Source: Henricia sp. BOLD:AAB3569
Taxonomy: Eukaryota; Echinodermata; Asteroidea; Spinulosida; Echinasteridae
Reading direction: 5' to 3'
NCBI GenBank assembly: GCA_037783545.1
Contig: JBBELK010000293.1
Coordinates: 1,054,001 to 1,118,000 of the forward strand
Length of the DNA: 64,000 bases
The translations under genes and the position numbers were made by a program. How positions within the stretch are numbered: the stretch's first letter is position 1; the number at the start of each line of letters is the position of its first letter. Below, one piece after another: positions 56,293 to 64,000 of this stretch. Under the pieces are notes generated by a model that did no database searches, was not told where the DNA came from, and worked only from the letters and a program-made list of their open reading frames with translations.

Positions 56293-56537
56293 GGGTCTTT
56301 CTATAAATTAGGGGTCCAAAAGTGTGACATTTAGTGTCCCCCGTTACACCTGATATGTGTTATTTTTCGTACAAAAATCATTAAAATGGCTTTTAAACCA
56401 TTTTGTATGAATTGTACTTTATGTACTCACTCTTTGAGATGGAAAGTATTTAAAGAATGTGTCCTGAATTTACAAAAACAAGATGTAAAATGTAACGGGG
56501 GACACCAACATTGGACCCCTAATTTATAGAAAGACCC
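56293..56537. repeat. Foldback MITE with gtctttctataaat ends, copy 2
   Basis: Same as 36440-36681, better preserved: agggtctttctataaattag ... ctaatttatagaaagaccct, inner gtgtcccccgttac / gtaacgggggacac. Confidence 0.92.
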
Positions 56538-56626
56538 TACACTGCTCAGTCTCCTTGATCTTTTAGTCCGAGTAAAGACTTAGTTTTTGTTTTTGTTTTT
56601 TTGGGGAGATTTTTTTATATATTTGT

Positions 56627-57120
56627 TTAAAGGCAGTATACATCATTGGTAATCTCGAAAATCAGAAATGTTCTCAGATTTACGCCTAACTTACACAATA
56701 TAAACATGATGACCGTAAAAAACCTCCCCTGAAATGGTTTTGTCTGAAGTGCTATAGTCTTTGAGAAATGAGTAAAACAATTAGTTTTCGTCTCATGAGA
56801 CGAAAATTCAATTCGCCCCAAAACCATTTCGCCCAAGTGCCATTTCACCCCAAACCACTTCGCCCGAGTGCCATTTCGCCCCAAATTACTTCGTCCAAAC
56901 ACTACATCGCCCAAATGCCACTTTGTGCACAGGCCGTGGTTCAGGGCGAAGTGGTTTTGGGGCGAAATGACTGCAAACCCTTTTTTGACTGTTTTATCAA
57001 AAGTTAGACGAAGTACGGAGCTGGTTTTTGCTCAGGTTGGTTTTAATCATGCATATCTTCAATCACACAGGAGGATAAAACTATTTGTAACAGTTTACCA
57101 ATCATGTATACTATCTTTAA
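56627..57120. mobile_element. TTAA-flanked MITE with TTCGCCC core, copy 3
   Basis: Exact TTAA at 56627-56630 and 57117-57120. Ends are identical to the 26919 copy over 20 bases or more, in the same orientation. The core of ttcgccc units is slightly longer than in copy 1. Overlapping frames on both strands come from the repeat. Confidence 0.94.
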
Positions 57121-58167
57121 GAGTTTATTGTGACTTAGGTTCAAGGCAGAGAATCGAGTCACCATAGAGTATTGTGTCACCCTTTATGTATTGCCAAGGT
57201 TACTGGGTCTACATACACTAAAACCAGACAACCGTTTCTATGCGCTTTAGCAATGATTGTTTAGACCCATTTTACCTGGTAACTGACGTCACACTTTAGT
57301 AGTCTATTTACCTGTTGTGTGCGGCTGAATTGGCTGGAGTGCTTCTAAGCGAGAGGCTTTCAAGCTGTTTCCACTAATAAGACCCTTCTGGTTGATCGTT
57401 GGGCAAGAACCACTGCTAACAAATAAGAGTAGATTTTCAATGACCGTATTTTACAAGTGGCAAAGCCAAAAATCTTGGGGCTCAGTTATTGTCAATAAAG
57501 ATTCCAAAGGTACTGAGGTGGATCTTTTAAAGGTACACACCAGCCTACTGTTTACGTATTTTAGTGACATCTTTGACAATAATTTTTGGATGGTCCTTGT
57601 GAAAAAAGATCGTCAAAATGTCCCGTAATTAACCACGAAAGTTTAAAATTAATAATAAGTAAAAAATCCCTGCTCGTAAATTCTGTCTCAAACCTTGCGC
57701 TTTTGTTGATGTTGTGTGAAAAGGGCTATTGATTGCTTTCCGATGACGTCACGCCTTCCTTCCACCATTTTGGTTGTCATTTTTCATGACCCACGTGGCT
57801 CGAGTGATTACCGACAAAAAGAGCAGGAAAAGCGCATTGGTTGCACTCACCTCTGTTGCTTAACCTTGCTTTATGTTGTTGCGCCATGGCTGTTGTATCG
57901 ATAAAGATAAAAATGTATTTCTTCAGGCTAAAAATCGCGATCAAGTAGAAGCACTTTCGTTATTACAAGCCAAGTGCATGCTCAATAATTTGAACGTATC
58001 GCAGCGCGCACGTGCGGCATCTTCGAATGAAAATACGCTGGTGAGTATTTTGTATGCGTGTTCATGTGCGTCTATTGGCGTGCGCGTGTACACGCGTGAC
58101 CGTTGACCACCAAACATTCCCGGATGTTCTACGTCACGGAAAGCAATCAATAGATACCACAAGTAAA
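57121..58167. repeat. Intergenic; includes dispersed repeat shared with 5413
   Basis: 57527-57660 repeats the ttaaaggtacacacc...cccgtaatt family. The rest has no gene or element ends I can support. 57735-58145 carries a loose pair gattgctttccgatgacgtca / acgtcacggaaagcaatc, so it is likely another inverted-repeat element of about 410 bp. Confidence 0.6.
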
Positions 58168-58332
58168 TAGTATACAAATATTGACTGCAATGAGGGGCAT
58201 GGTTAAGATTATAGGCCCAAGGTGATCTCGAAGCCATGACTATGCCCCGAGGCGGAAGCCGAGGGCCATAGTCATGGCTTAATCTTAACCATGACCCGAA
58301 TAAACAGCAGTCAATATTTGTTTTATATACCG
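58168..58332. repeat. Foldback with caaatattgactgc ends
   Basis: Arms gtatacaaatattgactgc / gcagtcaatatttgttttatatac, inner ggcatggttaagatta / taatcttaaccatg, and centre gccatgactatgcccc / agggccatagtcatggc. A fragment of the outer arm is at 53740-53760. Confidence 0.88.
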
Positions 58333-58986
58333 AATGTGTAGATTTTTGTCATCTGGTTGGTTAAAAGTAACGATACATCATACAGGTCCTTCGAGTTTCG
58401 ATTTCGGAAGCTGGTCTACGGCGAAAAAGTTGTATATTTACAGCAAAAATTTGTAGCATAATCACCTGGCACTTTAGTAGCACATTTCACCTGTCACAGT
58501 TTTCACTGTAGTCTACTTCTCTTATTTTCTTAAGGACTTAAAAACGACTTCGTCGAGATTCCGCCATTACCGTCCTGCTGAATGTTTACGTGAAGCGCCC
58601 AGCTGCATAGTTGGTGCACAGCTATGCTAACACATGTAATGCGCGCGTCCGGAACCCGCTAAATGGCTATGCCCGGGGCATGGCAAAGACTATTGCCCGG
58701 TGGGCATATACGCGCCGGGTCTAGCCGATTCAATGCCCCCACTTTTAACCAATCAGATGACTGGAATCTACGCATGAGGTATATAACCACAAATACTTAC
58801 TACTTTGTTTCCAATGATATTGAAAGTGATCGCTGCTTAAATGGTGAGAAATGTGATGGCATGCTGACTGATGTGGAGTCCGATCGGCTGAATATGGATG
58901 GTGATATCACTGTTGCTCCTGCAGTTGGATTTAAACAATTGCATCATCTGGTTAGAGGGAGATGAAACTTCGTGGTGCAGCAGGAA
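58333..58986. other. Intergenic sequence, no gene seen
   Basis: Contains ggctatgcccggggcatgg and related inverted words near 58660-58735. A 100-codon plus frame at 58663-58965 lacks any domain or splice context. Confidence 0.4.
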
Positions 58987-59133
58987 TAGACCGTATCGAA
59001 TAGCCGCCATTTCGTGGGGCACCTTTTGTTACTTAAACCGTTCAACAATGGAAGCACAGTATGTGCAACCATGCATGTCCTCAAGGAACAAAGAAACTGC
59101 ACTACGAAATGGCGGCTATTCGATACGGTCTAT
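58987..59133. repeat. GACCGTATCGAATAGC foldback MITE, copy 2
   Basis: Complete 147-bp copy: tagaccgtatcgaatagccg ... cggctattcgatacggtcta. Confidence 0.93.
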
Positions 59134-59150
59134 AGCATTACCTATCTAAA

Positions 59151-59641
59151 GCCTGCCACACACGAGAGCTATCTGATGGCGTAAGCAGATAGCTCTCGTG
59201 TGCGGTCAATTTTCCCAGAGATTTTTGACTTTTGTGGCCCTGCGCTAACTATCTAATGTGTTTGATCATTTTTGCCACGCCCGGCGAATGGCGTATCGTG
59301 TGCGGTGGACGAAACCTATCTGCTTTTGAACGAAAGCTATCTGCTTTCGGCTAACGCGTAGAACGCAAGCGTGATACTCATGCTACGCTGGCTGGGAGTG
59401 GGACATGTGGAATAAGCGCAGCTGTGGCGCAGCCATTTTGTGACATTGCCAGACCGCGCTGCAATCACGCATGCGTTTTACGCAATAGCCGAAAGCAGAT
59501 AGCTTTCGATCAAAAGCAGATAGCTTTCGTCCACTGCACACGATGCGCCATTCACCACACACCATTCACCATTCACCACACATGTCAAAAATCTCCAGGA
59601 AAATTTACCGCACACGAGAGCTATCTGCCTACGCCATCGGC
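59151..59641. repeat. Foldback element with acacgagagctatctg ends
   Basis: Ends cacacgagagctatctgatg and cgcacacgagagctatctgc (both also mirrored within the first 60 bp). The interior holds several gaaagctatctgctttcg palindromes. About 490 bp. ORFs around 59383-59705 fall in it. Confidence 0.8.
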
Positions 59642-60788
59642 GAGTGTCTTCGATAATCTTGTCGTTTTGCCATGTTTTGCATCACTTTCCTGCATACATG
59701 CATGACATCGCGTTCGTTCAAACTTGTGTGCGTCAAGTTGTATTTGTTCGATGCGCGCATTACGCATAATGCAGGTGTGTTGTATGTGCACGCACATGAC
59801 CGGGTACTTCCCACAGTGCATATTTCGCTTTCAGGAGAGTGCAGTTTGTGTGTGCGTCTGTTTGTGCTGAATAGGACGTTGACGTTGGCACTAGCCAGGG
59901 TAAAAAGTGTTTAAGACTGGCCGGGCCTTTATCATCCGTTTAAGACTGGCCACATGACGTGCTCTCAGCCAGTGAGGATGCGTAAACTATCCATGGTATT
60001 TAAGAATTAAGGATACAATTAATTTGCTTGAACAGAAGAACAATTATGAAGTCTACATTTTCTGAAGTACAAGTAGATGGGTCTGTTCACGAAAAGGGGT
60101 CACCAATGCAGTTAAAAGTTAATCACTATTTCTTGAATCCACCCTATTTAGTGGAACAAAATTTATATAGATAAGATCCCTATCCCTATAATGAATTTTT
60201 GAAGACAGGACTCCAAGACCCCCAAATTTGTGACATGGTCCACCTCAAAAGTTTCTTCAAATAGATACATGTACAATAAATATTTATAAGCATTATGCCA
60301 GTTAAATATAGTGTGTTGTAATGCCTGTATTCTGAAGATAATCATGCCTTTTGAATTTAATTGTAATCATCTGTTAGGCCGACATAAGACAAGGCCAAAA
60401 AAGTGGTGGTAAATATAACCGTGGTGTCCTTGCATGTTACGTTTAAAATCTCGTTTTCAGACTCTCTAATAAAGGAGTCAGATTTGTTTTGTATGACTTA
60501 CCGTAATAATTAAAAATTTTCAATCATACAGAAAATCCATGACACAAGTTATCTCCCAAAGTATTTTTTGGTAATCTTCAAAATCCATAGATTAATACTG
60601 GATGATTTATTTCAGTATGTGCTAAAACTTCAGAAAACGATCCCCATGTCACAAATTGGTGACCCCTTTCCGTGAACAGACCCAGATGCAAAAGTAGCCT
60701 GTCAGCGTCAAACTCCTAATGGTGCCTATATTGTGATTTTCCCGAATTGCAGAACTAAAACCCAGTTCTAGTTTCGCATTTTTCTTAC
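59642..60788. other. Intron of ankyrin-repeat gene, no further exon seen
   Basis: Downstream of the exon ending at 60789 (minus strand). Small gggcctttatcatccgtttaa/agactggcc phrases near 59920-59950 belong to the family near 9030. No acceptor with a fitting open frame was found. Confidence 0.45.
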
Positions 60789-60920
60789 CTGTGCCTGGGG
60801 ACAATGGAGGCCTAGCGGTCAGGGGAGCCAGTTTAGGAAGGCTGGGGGTGAAGAGGTTTTTATGGGACAAACTTCTCCTGCTTAAACTTGGCACTGGCTT
60901 GCCGCTGCTGTTACTAAGTG
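60789..60920 (-). CDS. Ankyrin-repeat protein, downstream exon (Ser/Pro-rich)
   Basis: Two bases, 43 codons and one base. The acceptor is GATTTCAG and the donor ACAG|GTAAGA. The two leading bases complete a Ser codon with the T left by the upstream exon (phase 1 to phase 1). The translation LSNSSGKPVPSLSRRSLSHK continues to LTARPPLSPGTG. It is basic, Ser/Pro-rich and without a named domain, but continuous in style with the tail of the upstream exon. Support is consensus splice sites plus phase continuity. The next exon was not found in the window. Confidence 0.72.
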
Positions 60921-60958
60921 CTGAAATCACAGGGAAAAAAAGGAAAAATACATTGTGA

Positions 60959-61087
60959 ATTAAAGGCAGAGGCTCGTCAGCAATGCGCGCGCGCCAAATT
61001 CGTGCCACGAAATACGCAGCTCTATAGCAAAGGCATGGAGCTGCATATTTCATGGCACAAATTTGGTGCGCGCACATTGCTGACTGA
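60959..61087. repeat. GCGCGCC foldback MITE, copy 4
   Basis: The left arm is intact (taaaggcaga, cagcaatgcgcgcgcgcc, acgcagctctat). The right arm has several C-to-T type changes (atatttcatggcacaaattt) and loses its outer end. It lies 40 bp upstream of an ankyrin-gene exon. Confidence 0.9.
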
Positions 61088-61156
61088 TTGCATCGGTATG
61101 TAGGATCTTTTAACTGTAATTTATTCTGCCTTACACGATGCGGTATGCAGTGTGTG

Positions 61157-61305
61157 AATAGACCGTATTGAATAGCCGCCATTTCGTGGGGCAGTTTCTT
61201 TGTTCCTTGATGACATGCACGGTTGCACATATTGTGCTTCCATTGTTGAACGGTTTAATTAACAAAAGGTGCTCCACGAAATGGCGGCTATTCGATACGG
61301 TCTAT
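61157..61305. repeat. GACCGTATCGAATAGC foldback MITE, copy 3
   Basis: aatagaccgtattgaatagc ... gctattcgatacggtctatt. Same family and central phrases as 58987, in the opposite orientation (the cttgatgacatgcacggttg side comes first). Confidence 0.92.
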
Positions 61306-61336
61306 TAAGTGCCTTTTCTGAGTCTCATGCTAAAAG

Positions 61337-61452
61337 TGCATGCTCAGGTGGGACTCGAACCCATGTCTTCTGCAAACTAGAGCAGACATCTTAACCACTC
61401 ATGTCTGCTCTAGCATGCAAGAGTTTGTGGGTTCGAGTCCCATCCAAGCACA
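61337..61452. repeat. Two tRNA-like T-arms in inverted arrangement
   Basis: ggtgggactcgaacccatg (minus-strand box B) near 61348 and gtgggttcgagtcccatcc (plus-strand box B) near 61429. They are joined by an inverted gagcagacat...atgtctgctc. The two share one A-type arm, so this looks like a head-to-head pair of SINE heads or a snapback copy. Confidence 0.7.
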
Positions 61453-61992
61453 CTTGAGGTTTTTCAACACCTGGCTTGGGGGCCTAGGTGCGAATTCACC
61501 TCCAATCGCGGACGTCCCATTGTTTCTCTTTTGTTTGGACAGTTTTTGTACCTACTCCTCTCGTTTGTTTTGTACACGATTGGATTCGCGGATGTTCGCT
61601 TGGCAATCGCGGACGATATTGTTCCCTTTGTTAAACCAGAGAAATCGTCCGCGGTTTGAATAGATAAACTGCCAATATATTGCTAATTAGCCAACACGGA
61701 GCAGTGAAATTTCACACCATTCATGTATTGAAAATTTTATCTGCACCAATAGTCTAGGCTTGTGACCTTGTTGGGTCTGCCAGACATGTGTTTTGTAACT
61801 TTTACGAAATTGAATTGAAATTGGCAGATAACGGTAGATGTGCGTTTTGAGTGTACATTGTTTTACTTTTTTATCAATTTCTAGAAATCTGACAAATCTA
61901 CACAATTCCCCTAATCATCTATTGACAATCAAAGATGATTTTGTTTAAGCGTTGGGAGCGGAGAAATTATCTCAGTTCCATTCTTGACTTAC
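61453..61992. other. Ankyrin-gene intron, no gene seen
   Basis: No exon. The phrases cccattgtttctcttttgtttgga (61515-61540) and tcgcggac also occur near 53810-53850, a small dispersed repeat. If the 61993 donor were skipped, the frame would run to a TAG-class stop at 61967. Confidence 0.45.
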
Positions 61993-62894
61993 AACTTTCA
62001 CTCCTCTGTGCATCCAATATCTCCTGGGCATGACGCTGGACCGTGTCCGCATCCGGGAGGTCGCGACATAACGGCCTCAGTGGAACAGCGCCCTCTAGGA
62101 AGATGATTTCGTCACTCAGGAGTCCTGGACTCCTAGCAACAGCAGGGGATGGCATCGGCGACAAGGCATGTTTGTCGGACAAGCTGTCTTTCAGCTGGCC
62201 GTTGTCGACATGCATTGGAGATGTTACGCTGGGATTGGAACCAGGGACCGGTTTGTTCACGGTGCTTACTGTTAAAGAGCTGCTGCCTTCAGGGAAAGAG
62301 TTCCTTCTCGTGTAGCTCAGGTCGTCACTTAGACTACGTTGCTTCCTAGTGGCCTGGTTAAGGCTGTCCTGGCTACCGTTGGGCTTGGTTCGAGTCCTGT
62401 TAACGGCAGCCCTATGAGGTGTCTCCTCGGACAAATCGTCCTCCGAACTACCCGTCATGTGATCACACTGGTTATCGGGTTCATACCCCGCTGCATAGTT
62501 TAGATGCTCAGACGATGTTGCTTTAGCAACTACCGTTCTCTCTTTCATGCCATTTGACTCGTTCGACTCCTCCGAAGGTGTCTTGTATTTTAAACCGTTT
62601 TTCCGCCGATTTAACCAGTCGCTGATGAACCCGAATCGTTTCTTCCACGGCTCACGCTTTTCTCCCTCTGTGATTTTTGCTAGGTCTTGGGATGTTTTCG
62701 AGGCGGTTGATATCGTTCCAAATTCCGCTCCTGCTTTCTGCAGTACTTTCATGACCTCCGTGCTGCCGGCTTGCTTGGCGTAGTCCTGAGGCGTCGCGCC
62801 GTTGATGTCTTGGGGCGAGGGGTCTACGCCGAGTTGGAGTAGCATCTCGACGCAGTCTACTTGAACTGATGCAGCTGTCCAGTGAAGCGGTGTT
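61993..62894 (-). CDS. Ankyrin-repeat protein, internal exon
   Basis: One base, 300 codons and one base. The acceptor is TTTTCTCAG and the donor T|GTAAGT. The frame opens with TPLHWTAASVQVDCVEMLLQ and LGVDPSPQDINGATPQDYA. This is one full ankyrin repeat and the start of another (TPLHxAA, VxxLLxxGAD-like). The end of the ankyrin stack (to about residue 55) is followed by a basic segment with KKRFGFISDWLNRRKNG and a Ser/Asn-rich disordered region with several RxxS sites. The N-terminal repeats must lie on exons right of the window or unseen between 62895 and 64000. Reading past the donor meets a stop after eight codons at 61967, a possible alternative C-terminus. No specific family recognised. 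Confidence 0.88.
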
Positions 62895-63569
62895 CTGAGA
62901 AAAGAGAAGAATTAACCCATAACCAACTTACGAAATATAAGGCCAAATAATATAAATTACATGTTTCTCGTCCGGACATTTATCAAAAGTCGGTGAGGGG
63001 GGGACTTTACTATTTACTATTTTTGCTATTTTTTTCCAAGATGGCCGTGCTACCATAAATAACCCCTGTGACAATATAGACATAAAGTTTCCTACTCTAC
63101 CCGATATCATGGCTGTACCGTTGTAAAAATGTAAGAATGTGATACAGGAGTCCTTTTTTAATTTGTAAATCGTAAATCGGTTTTTTTATTTTTTTTTTTA
63201 TTTTTTAAAAATAGTAAATATCAAAAATATTGATGCGGGTGTCAAAATTGATGCGCGCGGGGACGAGTTACATGTAATTTATATTATTTGGCCTAAGGTA
63301 TGGTGCTTATCACCACTGAAATGAAACAAAAAACATGACAGAAGAATTACATGATCCTCAAGACATATGAACCCAAGACATATGACTGTTCTCATTCCAT
63401 GGCAGTTGCATGCATTTGTTTTGAACAGCGCCCTCACTCGGGAAACACTGGTTCGCCGCGTTAGGGCGCTGCTAAGTGCGCCCAGACAAAAACCTTTAGC
63501 AGTGGAGATCGCTGAACAACGAGAGAAAAATTGGGTTTGTAGGGAAAACCTGAGGAAGTAAACCACTGT
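62895..63569. other. Ankyrin-gene intron, no gene seen
   Basis: T-rich and A-rich runs at 63180-63215. A small inverted pair gcgccctcactcgggaaacac / gttagggcgctg is near 63429-63470. No upstream ankyrin exon recognised on the minus strand. Confidence 0.45.
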
Positions 63570-63641
63570 GCTTCATAGCTCAGCTATTAAAGCATCTGCC
63601 CGGAGAGTCAAAAGGCTCGGGTTCAAATGTCATTCCGTGTT
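63570..63641 (+). repeat. tRNA-like SINE head or tRNA pseudogene
   Basis: It starts gcttcatagctcagctatta (good box A, TAGCTCAG), then catctgcccggagagtcaaa and a box-B-like ggttcaaatgt that has lost the final CC. The length of about 72 bases fits a tRNA. The acceptor ends do not pair, so not functional. Confidence 0.5.
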
Positions 63642-64000
63642 TGGTAGTCCTATGATTAGCAACTGTAAATGTGATATTTTACATAATTTTTGTCCCCCGA
63701 GTAGCATGGGGAGAAGTGCCAGCCATAAACCATAAACGTAGGTTTGCAGCAAACACCGTGTTAACTTGATGTTAACATTATGTTTAGAACATGTTCATGT
63801 TACATCTCATATTAGTTCAACACCTCCTGTTACAGATCGTGTTAGTGTAACAGATCTGTTAACAGATCTGTTATTAGTTAATCTGAACGAACTGGGTGGT
63901 GTTAATTTTGATTATTAAAGAACTTTCGTGATTCTCAATAAATTGAGTTTCATTTTTCAACACTACTTATAAATGTGTTGGATCTTACATTCTACTCACA
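63642..64000. other. Sequence to the right edge, nothing recognised
   Basis: Contains repeated gttaaca/tgttaac words at 63758-63905 that form loose hairpins (gtgttaacttgatgttaaca; agatctgttaacagatct). It may be the 3' part of a SINE or a small foldback. No exon seen. Confidence 0.45.

Noticed and set aside
60649-61230. A 193-codon minus frame as one gene
   Set aside because: Only 60789-60920 is exon-like (splice sites and phase). The rest runs through two foldback elements and into intron.

Overview
This window looks like intron-rich, non-vertebrate animal nuclear DNA, most likely a marine deuterostome. An echinoderm is my best guess, made from the repeat style rather than any single marker. 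The coding sequence I can support is spliced and lies entirely on the minus strand. The rest is densely packed with short non-autonomous DNA elements (foldbacks and MITEs), tRNA-like SINE heads and one degraded BEL/Pao retrotransposon. I see no bacterial-type operon, rRNA, CRISPR array or intact tRNA gene.

Layout, left to right. (1) 519-20464: six coding exons of PDCD4, the MA3-domain inhibitor of the translation helicase eIF4A, read right to left. They give 318 residues: a basic N-terminal region, the whole first MA3 domain and the start of the second. The remaining 3' exons lie off the left edge. The introns hold a 17-copy minisatellite, several repeat families and a broken duplicate of exon 3. 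(2) 20465-25376: probable PDCD4 promoter side, then repeats. (3) 25377-32536: three exons of a large, unnamed scaffold-like protein of about 1,450-1,490 residues. It has a long acidic region with five spaced amphipathic helices (two match the PKA RII-binding consensus of A-kinase anchoring proteins exactly), a PP1 docking-type motif, a coiled coil ending like the Rab11-FIP Rab-binding motif, and a Gln-rich then Arg/Ser/Pro-rich tail. Its last intron ends at the border of a TTAA-flanked MITE. (4) 32558-34090: a composite inverted-repeat element. (5) 36810-39145: a 5'-truncated BEL/Pao element with an open integrase frame, placed between two copies of one foldback family. (6) 45181-45444: an exon with the first two helices of a divergent, HOPX-like homeodomain. 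(7) 46000-60700: almost entirely repeats, including a dispersed element with an internal 142-bp triplication. (8) 60789-62894: two adjoining exons of an ankyrin-repeat protein that starts beyond the right edge.

The four genes share no evident pathway. PDCD4 acts in translation control, the scaffold candidate may organise PKA/PP1 signalling, the homeodomain protein is a probable transcriptional co-regulator, and the ankyrin protein is unassigned. The most interesting candidates are the multi-helix scaffold protein, the transposon-bounded splice site within it, the PDCD4 exon duplication, and the unusually rich set of unclassified foldback families. Exon borders were set by eye from GT/AG sites and phase continuity. 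No search or alignment program was run.
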